Source: Plazaster borealis (taxonomy: Eukaryota; Echinodermata; Asteroidea; Forcipulatida; Labidiasteridae). Taken from it: a stretch of DNA of 64,000 nucleotides. This document shows positions 38,401 through 50,400 of this stretch, piece by piece. Each line of letters opens with the position of its first letter. The stretch's first letter is position 1. The stretch spans positions 36,542,234 to 36,606,233 of the forward strand of contig CM037472.1 in the NCBI GenBank assembly GCA_021014325.1, written 5' to 3'. A program made the position numbers and the translations under genes. The notes under the pieces were generated by a model. That model did no database searches. It worked only from the letters and a program-made list of their open reading frames with translations, and was not told the DNA's origin.

Positions 38401-41400
38401 GTGATTCTGAATTAGATATTGACTTTTTAGAAATATACATTTGATTAACAGATTAAATGGCAACAATCAATGAATGAACAATGAATGAAAATGCGTAAAG
38501 CTGACATTTCTTTTCATACTCCTTTGAAAAAGTTTGTAATTATTATTTGTGTGTTTGTGTTAAAGGCACTAGATGTCATTTTGTATGCAAGTGATAGTCA
38601 AACCAAAAAGGAGGGAAAAACATCTTTTTTATTTCACTTTAATGAAAGAGCTGTATTTGCTCGTCATTAAGAGATTGCATTTATTCCACTGCTGGAAGGA
38701 CGGTCACAATTTATAAATTGATGTTGAAGAGACGAAAGCTGTTTTTTTACATGATTGTTCATCCTGTATTTCTGTTGAGTTATTTGACAAGTTACCAGTA
38801 TCTTGTGTATGTATGATGTATCAACAATTTGTCTGTGGTGTTTCTGTATTTTTTAATGAGAAAATAGAATTAGCTGTAACAAACAAACTGCTTACCAACC
38901 AAAAGGACCTATGGTATAATTGCAAAAATAGTTATTGGTCTGAAGTTTCGACCTTAGCAGAGTCTTTCTCGAAGGGTACATGTGGGTTTTTTTTAAAGAA
39001 ACTTTCCACTCAGTAATTCTTAGAATGTTAAAGACCGCTATTGTGATATATTTATTTCTATTTGCTTTAATCCTTCCAGAGACATGTACGCAAACCATTA
39101 TTCCACTGGTGTGCAAGTTCTGTGAGAACGCCATGCGAAGTGAAGACTCCACCTTGCCCGCTGTAGCCAGACAGTTTGGTCGACTCTGCCACGGCTTATC
39201 AGGTAAAAACTGCTCTTTCTTTTCAGTAAATAAATACTTGAGAAAGAAAAAAAATCGGAACTGGCTGTCGCAAACTGCTTACTAACCAAAATGACCTATG
39301 ATATATTTGCAAAAACAAAAAAACACGAAAGTAAATAAATAAATATAAAAGGCCTCAGTTTTCGACCTAAGCAGAGTCTTTCTTGAAGACTTTGAGAAAG
39401 ACTCTGCTGGCGTCTAAACAAGAGGCCATTTTAACAACTTACTTGTAATTTAATAAACAATCAATCTCGACAGTATTTATCAAGTTGTCGCAGTATTTAT
39501 TTTGTGTTTATGAGGATAGTCACATTCAACTGTGAATAAACACAGTTTAATGGAAAACTGTGGCTAAACACAGTTTGTTGGAACTTTGGCTTAATGCAGT
39601 TTGATGGAACTGTGGCTAAATGCAGTTTGCTGTAACTGTGGCTTAACACAGTTAGATGTAACTGTGGCTAAATGCAGTTTGCTGTAACTGTGGCTTAACA
39701 CAGTTAGATGGAACTGTGGCTAAATGCAGTTTGCTGTAACTGTGGCTTAACACAGTTTGATGGAACTGTGGCTAAATGCAGTTTGCTGTAACTGTTGCTT
39801 AACACAGTTAGATGGAACTGTGGCTAAATGCAGTTTGCTGTAACTGTGGCTTAACACAGTTTGATGGAACTGTGGCTAAATGCAGTTTGCTGTAACTGTG
39901 GCTTAACACATTTTGATGGAACTGTGGCTAAATGCAGTTTGCTGTAACTGTGGCTTAACCCAGTTTGATGGAACTGTGGCTAAATGCAGTTTGCTGTAAC
40001 TGTGGCTTAACACAGTCAGATGGAACTGTGGCTAAATGCAGTTTGCTGAAACTGTGGGTATACAGTTTGATGGAGCTGTGGCTATAAACAGTTTGATGTT
40101 GATGAAGATGATGTGTTCATGTTTTTAAAGATTGTCCATTGTCTTGCAGAGGGATAAAACATAAATTATCATCATTGACATTTCGCAAATTTTACGAACC
40201 AATTTTTGAATGGGGAAGGGGGAGGGGGGAACCAACAGAATTTTCTTTGGAATACCCTATTTGGTAACTTGCCAATCTCTTATGATTTGGTGGGTTTCTT
40301 ATGGTCAACTTATACAAACTGAAGGCTGCTTTTAGGTCGAATTTAAAAGCAACACAACAACCCAGCCAAAGTCCGTTGCTCTGAAACTGTTATTTATTGA
40401 ATCAAAAATCCATCATTTCACATGAAACTTATCAATCGATCAGTAAAAACAATTTATGTAGCGCCCATATCCATAAAATATGTTCAAAGTCGCTTTGACC
40501 AAAAACAAAAATGCAATTATGGATCACAATAATCACAGGACAAAGGTACTGTTTTCTCTCTTATGTAAAACAAAAAATGGGGCAGGAAGAGAAAAAAAAT
40601 GGTCTGGCACCTATTTTGTATTATAAGAATCGGTATTCGTTATTACCGTTTGTATACAGGGAACGTGACATGTAAATGAGGATAAAGGTTTATTCTGTAC
40701 CGGCGTTAATAATTGAGCTTTTTAGTCTCTGGCTCTGGGGGAGTGTATTGAATGGTTGCGGTGTTTGTATCAGACATGACTAATGGGCATACCATTGTCA
40801 ATGCCACAGTGGGATGCTCTAGTCAATGGTGGTGATTAATGAAACTGGTATCATGAAACTCTTTGTGCTCGCACGGAGCTCAATTTGGGGGTAAACACCG
40901 CGCATAAAAATTGATTTGTTTGTTTACTTTGGATAAAGCACATCCATTCATGTAACTCCGAATGTTTTATTGCATGCTACATGGAATGATAATTGGACGA
41001 GTGTTTGTTTCGATTTGCTGTTTGATCAGGTTTCACTCATGAGAATGTGATTCATCATTGGAAGAGAACATTCGTTCAAATATTTTAGTTTTTATGGAAC
41101 GTTTCAGTCAATTAGCCTCATATTGTATGGCCATGGTTTTTAGAAAGCTTAAAATATCAGTTTGTGTCTGTCAGGGGTTTTGTGCACATGTACTTCTTTC
41201 TGTTGTGAGAAACAATTTCTCTGCATTACTTCAGACCGAAAAATTCTTGGGGTCGGTGAGGGTTAAAGGTGCGTTATTAACGCATTCATTGAAAATCTGA
41301 CCATTCAATATCATCCACTTTGGTTTTGAATGAGAGATGAACTATGCTGGTCTGCAAATATAATACATGTGGTGAATGCATTTACACAGTACACAGTCAA

Positions 41401-44400
41401 CCCTCTTACTGTCTAACCATTCAATATCATCCACTGTGGTTTTGAATGATAGATGAACTATGCCAGCCTGCAAAAATAATATCATGTGGTGTATGCACAG
41501 TACACGCATGTACACAGTTAGTGTTATAACACCCCAGACATACATGTAGATTTTGCCTTGTGATTGGTTTAGAGCGGGTCACATGATATGTATGAAGCCA
41601 CTCGAAGGCGACAAACTATAATTGTAGCAACCAGTGTACTATAACTCTAAAAATGGCAGTTTCTTGTAACTAGACTTCTAGGCAGACTCTAAGTATGGGG
41701 TATTATAAAAATGGTGTTTTGATCATGTGCTATGATCAAAATCCCTTGGTAATCTCTGGAGCATTCTATTTTCCCTCGGCTTTGCTCGGGGAAAATAAAA
41801 ACTGCTCCTGAGATCACCTCGTAAGTCGTCGTTTTGACCATAGCTCTCGAAGCAGTCAATATTTGTATACTGTGCACAGTCGTGTCTTGATAAACAATCC
41901 ATGCAGTGGAATGGTTTGGAATGGTTGGTCAACTCGCTAGAAAATGTTACCAAGAGTAGGAGGGCAAAACCAAGATAACTACAAGAAAGAAAACCATAGC
42001 CATTTTACATTTCCACAAAAATATCAACTGTCCCTATTGGGATAAGTAAATTCTGTGAGATGCTTTGATACTTTGTTTAGAAAAACGCTGTTTAAGTTTC
42101 CATCGTTGTTGTTCACAGTCAATTTAACAGAAGACCAGAAAATCTGGTTCCTGAACTTCTACTGCAAGCTGTGTGTGATCGGTCTGGCGCCTGAGAAAAC
42201 AAGGGTCAACGACAGACAGGTAAGTGACGCTATTAGGCAGGTGGCTCAGTGTTTTGGTGTCATGAACAGATTTCAAAATTAGAAACACGGAAGTCTTCAA
42301 CTGTCAAAAGGATAGCAAGAGTATGAAGTTGCACGGTGCCATTGTTTTGTGTGGATTTTATACAATTATGAAGTTCGTCATTTTGACCGGTTAACCAGTA
42401 ATAATGTTTTGAGAAGTTCACTTTTATTAACATCACGAGTGGTGAGCAAAATGTTGTCAAGTGAAACAACTCAAAGAAAAACTTCACCCGGATGAGCCAT
42501 GTTTAGGCCGTATCCGAATTGGCGGCTACAGCTACGGCTACGACAGACGCTTAGGGTGTTGCTAAGGACGTCCTATACTTCAACACATGATGATGCGAAG
42601 ATCCAGCCGTAGCCGTAGCCGTAGCCGTAGCCGCCAGTTCGGACACAGCCACCAGTAAATTGATCATACAGGGGTTTACATGTATGTTCATGGAGACTGG
42701 CCCTTACAACCTACTTTCTCTAAGTGTGGTTAGAGTGGCCGAGCGGTTAAGAGCATCGAATTCAAGTTCTGATGGTTAGTCATCAGGTTGTGGGTTCGAA
42801 TCCCGGTCATGGCACTTATGTCCTTGAGCTAGACACTTAACTATAATTGCTTGTCTTCACCCAGGGGTATAAATGGGTACCTGCGAGGGTAGAGGTTGAT
42901 ATTGTGTTTGAAAAAGCCTTCGGAGCGCTACGGCAGCTCGGGGCTGTCTACTCCCCAGGGAGCTGAGAAAGGTTAAAGGAATGTTATTGGCCCAATGACC
43001 AGGGCACTAATGTAAAGCGCATTGATACGTTTATTGTAAAATGCGCTATATAAGAACTTGTTGTTTATTTATTATTTATTTATAACTTGGGAAGCAACTG
43101 GCTTTTTCACAAGAGAAGAAGAGAAGAAAAAAATCATGGCCTTGCGCATGCCATGACGATCATGATAGCAAATGTTAAACATGTCAGACACAGGCGTTTC
43201 CAAAGATTGTTTTTGCTCAAATGAAAATGCGTTTTTTGTTTTGTTTTGTTTTACGTTTATTTCTGTGTTGCATGCTTCACTTCTAGGACACACTAAAAAC
43301 TGGAAGTTCCCATCATAAGGTGAATTTAAAAAAATTGGTGATCATCACTTGCTGTAACCATCTAACATTCCTGCTCATCTTTTAGATTCTTTATCATTGT
43401 TCTACCATCTTGTTTTTTTTCCTGCCCTTCTGTTTGATGTAACCGTAGAAACAGAACGTGGAGAAGTTGCTCTGCATAAGAACTTAGGCGATACATTAGG
43501 CGATACATTCTAAGAGTCAGTTTGTTTGTTGATAGCTTGTTTGTCTGTTTGTCTGTTGGTCCGTGCTTCTCGATGCTTGTCCATACAGCGGTCATGACAG
43601 ATTTTCATTTACAGCCTGCATAGGGAGCGCTGGACTCCGATACCATGACATCTCCATTCAATGATTACTTCTACTATCTATTTCCCTTCATAACTCTAAA
43701 TCGTCGGCTCAGAACTATAAGGTCCTTAAGTTACGTAATGGACAAAAGGTCGTTAACAAAATAAATTTAAAAGGTCTAAAAAAAGAGTAAATAAAATATA
43801 AAAATCAAAAATTTAATGTTTTGTCATGAATTCTAAGGATAGGCTTCATAATGAAACATTAATTTTTGATTTTTATATTTTATTTACTCTTTTTTTAGAC
43901 CTTTTAAATTTATTTTTTTAACGACCTTTTGTCCATTACGTAACTTAATGCTCTCTTATCCCAAGTTGAGATAAATGTAGTATTTAAAGGGATTGTATAC
44001 GTTTGGTGATTGGAACCCTCTGTTTGTTTCAATCTTATATAATGTAGTTGTAGATTTATACCATAAAACTTACCTGTGAAAATTTCATTTCATAAGATGG
44101 TAGCGTTTTTGAGATATTGCCGAAAATCTGGAGCGGTTATGTCCACGCGGGAAGAGTAATCTGCAGTTGGAATACACAATCTGAGAAACGTTACTGTCAG
44201 TAACGCTTCTCAGATTCAACATTTTTGGGAATAAAAGTGATATCTTTTTCCATAACCGCAGTACTTCGAAGTGAAAAGTTTCTCAAAGCGCATTATACTA
44301 TCCAAAGCTGACTGTACTTCTTACCAAGTAAGTTTTGATTGCTATTAATTTTCAGAGTCGTTACCAAACGTATACAGACCCTTTAAGCAGAATGCTGAAC

Positions 44401-47400
44401 AGCCAAGGTGGAGAACAGGGCCCAATTTCATAAAGCTGTTAAGCAGAAAATACTGCTCAGCAAATTTCTTTGCTAAGCAAGAAATTAGTGGGGTACCAGT
44501 CACAGCAATGGTAACTGTATGGTATTTTGGCTGGTAACCTATTTTTCTTACGCAAGAGTTTTCTGTGCTTAGCAAATTTTTCTGCATACATGCTTTATGA
44601 AATTGGGCCCTGTACACTGATACCGGAGTAATTTGTTCACTCTTCAGGAATATACTCGTTCTTTTGAGGGAGCCCAAACATAAGGCAATTTTACTTTATC
44701 CTGAAATGACATCATGATTGTTGCAACATGACAACGCTTTTAGGTCTCAGTACGCAACATGAACGCATTAACCGTAGTTGCTGTTTACATAATACATGCA
44801 CAGTGACTTCAATTATTAATCATTAATTGTTGACATGGTTTTAGTGTGTAGTTATTTTTTTAATATTCATGCTGTGTTAATGTGTAGATACCCAAGTCGA
44901 TATGCGTAGAACATGTAGATAAGGCATCTCTTGGTTTGACTTTGTACTTTGTAACCGACGCTAGTTAGTGTGTAAATCCTACATTTACTGTAACGAAATG
45001 GAACAATAATGACTTATGTACATAATTCTTTATCAAAACACAAAGATTCTTGGTGTTGATGATTGAACCGTAGTATTGATACTTGAGTTGTGTTTGGTGG
45101 GACATTTGGGTTGTTTATGTTTTTTGAAAGATTGTTTTATGGAGGGCCATGTAGACAAACATGCATGTAAGATGAGATCTATTGTGGTGTTCCTCTTGCA
45201 TTGATATTTGAAGGTTTAAATCTCTTTCAAAGACATTTGTTTTGTTCCAGAAAGACACAAGTTGAAGTTATTCATGGAACCCCTCACCCCCTGAAAAAAG
45301 GACTTATAATTATAAAACAGAGTTACTAAAATCGCACGAACAAATCTGAACAACCCCAAAACCACATCAACGAAAGAGTCAAACTGGAAGAATATATAAT
45401 AACAAAAAAATGTTTTATCTCATTTGATAGAGCAGGTTGCAGGTTTAGAAATCCCCCGTTCAAGTCAACTTTCCTTTGTTCAGCAAAAACTGATTTAAAT
45501 ATATTCAATATCAAGTTATAAACCACATAGAAAAGTGACTGGGTAAATTTTGAATAATTTGGGGTTGAGCAAAGAAAAATTCTCAAGAGCGGGATTTGAC
45601 CCAACAACCTCTGAAAACGTGCCGCCGCTCTACCAACTGAGCTATCTATGTTGGCAGTCTCCCTATTTTCTCAATACCTTTGTTCTAACTGGCAAACCCA
45701 AACAAAGATATTGACAAAATAGGGAGACCGCCAACATAAGGCTAGGTAGCTCAGTTGGTAGAGCGTCAGCACATTTCTGGAGGTCGTTGGTTCAAATCCA
45801 GCTCTAGTCAATTTTTCTATTTTTCAACCCCAAACTCCGGTCAGTTTTCCAGTGCGGTCTGTTACTTGATAAAATCTCATTGTCTGATCGCTTCTCTTGT
45901 AACTGGTTTAATTTTTCTGTTTGGATTTGTTTGTTACAGAGTCCTCCCATCTTAAATCTCTACAGGGAAGAGGACAGGCATATGGAATGCAGACGACACT
46001 GTGCTTTCAACTTTCCAGTAAGCCCCCCCAAAAAACAAGTTGAAACAACTTGGTTCACTGTTTAGTCCATTTTAAAATTGCTCGGGAGATAAAGAATAGT
46101 ATATGTGTTTTATGTGTTTGAGCACTGTGTACTTGATTCAATTTATCTTGTAATGGCCCCTTATGCATTGATGTCATCATGCCGCCATCTTAGGGCCAGT
46201 TCATACTCGCTGCGTTTTCACTGCGTACGCACTAGTCGGATGCGTAGTCGGACAAATTGAAATATTTTCACATTTGTCGGATGCCTATACGCAGTGTCAG
46301 TGAATGATGGCATCCTAAATGATGGCCTATCAAAAAATTTCTGGATCGTTTATGAAATAAACTTTTGCCTACGCGTGTTTATCTGCTATAGTAAGCACAC
46401 AAATTTGCTTACCGGTAAACACCTTTATGTAATTGGGCCAAGGGCCCAATTTGATAGAGTTGCTTAAGGAGAAAATATTGCTTAAAACATTTCTACTAAG
46501 CAGAAATAAGCAGGATACCAGTCCCAGATTGTACGTGGTATTTCGGCTGGTAACCTTATTCTGGTAAGCATAATTTTGTTGTGCTCGGCTACTTGCTGCT
46601 CCATGAAATTTGGCCCTGGGCCCAATGTCATAAAGCTGTTTAGCAAAAAATTCTGCTTAGCAAATTTCTTTGCTAAGCAAGAAATGAGTGGGGTACCAGT
46701 CCAAGCAATGGTAACTGTATGGTGTTCTGGCTGGTAACCTATTTTTTCTAAGCAAGGGATTTTCGTGCTGAGCAAGTTTTTGTGCTTACAGGCTTTATGA
46801 AATTAGGCCCTGCGCTATAGAGTGCCCTACCTTATTATCAGACAATTCACACTACTCTGATCATGCTGCAGTTCTGTCCTTGGGATAGGTTGCCGGGATA
46901 ACTTCAAGAGTCAGAGAAATGCGTTATCTCGTGACTGTGAACAATCAACTGATAAACTTTTGAAAGCTCTCAAGTAGATTAGACTACTGTGAACTCATTG
47001 TGGGTTGAATGCATTCAAAGTAGTAGGGGTTCCTTTTTAGAACTAGTTCACTGTCTGCCATTGATTGTGGGGGGGGGGGGGCCTTATTTTTTATGAATTA
47101 ACCAAACAAACAAAAAACCCCAAAACAAGATTGATTTTAAATTTTACTGCAGTCGTTTTGGGGAGGTACTTCAGCAGAGCTGCCAACTCTCCTCTGCAGA
47201 AAGTTCCCTGAAAATAAACCAATCTTTCCATGTTTTAATGAACAAATTGGAAAATCGCCCTGATTTTGGAACTTTGTTTTCCCTATTATGTTGAATGTAA
47301 TTCTAAATATCTCCCTGATTGTTGTACAAAATCCTCCTGTTTGCAACATGCAAAAGTTTGACAGCTCCGCTTAAAGTAACTCAAAATAAAATTCAGTCCC

Positions 47401-50400
47401 AAGTGAGTTGTGGAATAAAATGTTATAAAAGTACAAATATAAAGTAAGTACCTCATATAACAACGCCCTTACATTGTTGTTTATTTTCAAAGAAGGTTGA
47501 TTCAGTGGTTTCGCCCTGCCTTTCACCTCTGTGGACCACGGTTCGAATCCCGCTTGTACCTGAGCCTTGCATGTAGATTTGTTTTTTTCAGTCCCTACCT
47601 GATTGCGTTAGTTTTCCCCATTGGGCTTTCCCTCCCGCATCTAAAACTGACATTCCTCCATCATCTTCTCTACACAGGTATCTTCAGGCCTACGGGTTGT
47701 ATTGCAAGGTACTTTTGAAGGTTTATTGGTTTCATTACCAGAAAGATAAAATATAAATAGTAATACTATAGAGAGAATAGCAAGGGGCTGTTTCATAATT
47801 ATTTCACAATGTTTCTGGTAATGAAACTATTAGGGACCCTCAAAAGTGACCAGCACTGTAACTGTAGGCCTGAAGATACCTGTGTAGAAAAGATGATAAA
47901 GAAACGTCAGTTTAAGATGTGGGAGGAAAACTCCAACTGGGGAAAACCCACGTAATCAGGAAGGGACTGGAAAAACCCAATCCGCATGCAAAGCTCAAGT
48001 ACAAGCGGGATTCGAACCGTGGTCCTCAGAGGTGAAAGGCAGGGAAGAAACCATTGAGCCAACCTGAGTGCCCAATACATGTGTGTAAAATAAGTCAAGG
48101 TGTCTTAACCTGTGTTTTTTTTTGTGATTGCTTCCAACAGTGTATGGTTTTATTCGCTGGTCCACGCAACTTCAAAATGGAGTTACATGGCACGTTTGCG
48201 TGTCTGTGCGACGACCCAAACAAGTGTGTACGAGTGACGATGGCAAGCGGTTTCCATGAGGTGGGTAGTAGACCCAAGAGGTCATGCAAGGTCATGGACC
48301 AGCTTGGAAAAAAATGTCAGTTTGTTTAGATTGAGGAATAGTATTATTAGCATAATCATACAATGTTTCAAGTTCATTCGGACTACACTTACGCTCATTG
48401 TTTATCAACGCAGCAGTCCTGCAGGACTAACTTTAAATAATTTCAACATTATCCATATTTTTTAATTTTTTATTTTTTCGCTTTAAAGGGTGTGCATAAC
48501 ATTGGTAGGAGCAAATTTTCTTGAAAGAAATAAAGCATTCACTTAAAAGAAGAAGGAAATAGCCAACATTGTTTCCAAACCTGTAGTTTTGTATTTCTGG
48601 TGATGCAAAAACCTCCTTTATTTTAACAAGTGGGAGAATCCGGGTCAAGAATAAGATACAAACCCAGCCACCAAACCATTTTTCAGGAATTTTCACGCAC
48701 ATTTTAATTCATCAAATGTCATCAAAATCATCCCTGATAAGTTGATGTGCTTTTTGTTTCAGGTTGCCAAGATGCTCGGCTCCAGTGTTCTTACGATACA
48801 GGGTGAATTAATCAGTCTGCTGAAAGACGATCTACTCGAGGTAAACAAGAATTGCAATCTCTAAGACAAAAAAAGTTTTTTTCTTAGACATAAATTAATT
48901 GTGACTTGATTCGACTCACAACTATGACATCTTTACAAATGTTTGGATTGACATGGATAATCCATTACCTAGATAATCCCATTATGGATGAGCCATAAAT
49001 CTGCTCGCTAGCAGATGCCAAAATGTTGAAGGTCCACCCAGGAATTTAGAAAGATCTGGGAATGGTTTGGAGGTTTAGTATGTGATTTGGTTTTTCGGAA
49101 GAGTATTTCCGTTTCTCCAGTGTCGATGAACACACAACCAACCAATCCCTGCAAAATGTGTAATTTCTATCCGACAGCTTACTTGTTATAAAGATGGCAG
49201 TGTTGTTAAGCATCCTGTGAAATTATTTCGTCTGAAATGCCCCCTGTTGATAAGAAATCCATAAAAAATATGTCAACAAATTTGAATCTCCAAAAATCAA
49301 CTCAAGACAAGTTTTGGAGATCAAATTTCTGTGTTGTCCCTTTGTGAATGCTGCGACCGGAGATGCAATTGGTATCCGCGTCACCTCACTAAACGTGGAT
49401 GGGTTCAACGTTCTTAATGAAATAACGGTGTCAAATTTTTTTTTTGCTGTTTTCTCAGCAAGTAGACAGTGTATTCATCCGAGACTTTTGCAGGTGACTT
49501 TTATTTGGCCCATAAATCAGCATTACGTTGACCAAAAACCAATCTATGACCCTACCTTTAACTGCATATCATAACAGTATACCATTACAATGATTATGCT
49601 CGATTTCATTTACCGCCTGCAGGTAATTCAGGGCATCATATCCCACTTACCGGAAACCTTGGACACATTTGCGAAGGGTGGCAACGTAGTCACAGAATCA
49701 AAGGTAAACATCGTACAGGAATATTTGCAGAGCCTTTGTATATGTGTGTTTAAAATATACACAAGAAAAGCCCTGCGTTTATTTAAACACTTTTTTATTT
49801 ATTTTGACAATTGCCTCATAAAGTGCAACTCATAACACTGTATGAGGTATGTCCATGATAGCTAGTGTAAAAACAATCATTTCACAGCAGTTTACCATGG
49901 AAATTTGCGAGGTACATTATGTTTTTCCCCTTCACTGCGGTCCTGTTTTGGGGATGTGAAATACTTATGATGTAGAAAGAAAAACGAACAAACATACTTC
50001 ATGATTTGCTTGACCCTCCTCTTTTATTCGGACAAATTTTTTAAGGTATAGACCACGCAAGTCTCGCGCATATTAAACAAAAAAATGAACCTTGTTTTCT
50101 CATTAACAGTACATTGCTTTTAACCCCGACAGTACCCTGTCTATGTGCAATACCATGCATTTTAAGCTGCGAATTACCACTTTGGGTTTAAAAATTGCAA
50201 ATAAAAATGATAGAAACTCTGACTGCAGTCAAGGGATACAACAAGTTTGAAGCTGACTTCCCAAACTTTATTTTGGTCACAACTTGAACTAACACTTATA
50301 GGAACTGGACAATTTTGGTAATTACTCAAAAAAAAATATTAGCATAAAAACTTACTTGGTAATGAGCAATGGAGAGCTGTTGACAGTATAAAACATTGTG

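Larger units (their letters stand above)
32427..39079 (+). other. Intron 8
   Basis: 6.7 kb. Holds three SINE-2 copies, the 519-base inverted-repeat MITE I, a short MITE (36219-36366), repeat L2, D4, B7, a P fragment near 37510, MITE O and the upstream direct repeat before exon 9. 34120-35540, 35835-36215 and 37730-38860 are otherwise unassigned. Confidence 0.7.
39203..42118 (+). other. Intron 9
   Basis: 2.9 kb. Holds the second direct-repeat copy (39250-39390), the 26/52-base satellite (39531-40099), a 116-base tandem duplication (41297-41525) and a short palindromic element (about 41700-41850). 40100-41290 shows nothing that I can name. Confidence 0.7.
42220..45939 (+). other. Intron 10
   Basis: 3.7 kb. 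Holds G1, a tRNA-Leu SINE (42726-43063), the near-perfect hairpin element J (43726-43948), D5, B8 and an inverted SINE-1 pair (45573-45815). 43064-43725 and 44611-45570 are unassigned. Confidence 0.7.
46018..48140 (+). other. Intron 11
   Basis: 2.1 kb. Holds a partial H-like end near 46192, tandem B9 and B10, a repeat Q copy (about 47173-47363) and a head-to-head SINE-2 pair (47490-48070). Confidence 0.7.

Noticed and set aside
39531..40099. CRISPR-like regular array
   Set aside because: Units are contiguous 26-mers without spacers, in a eukaryotic intron. It is a satellite.
42726..42810. Functional tRNA-Leu gene
   Set aside because: The head is tRNA-like, but the acceptor stem is incomplete and the body is shared with other dispersed copies. 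It is a SINE.
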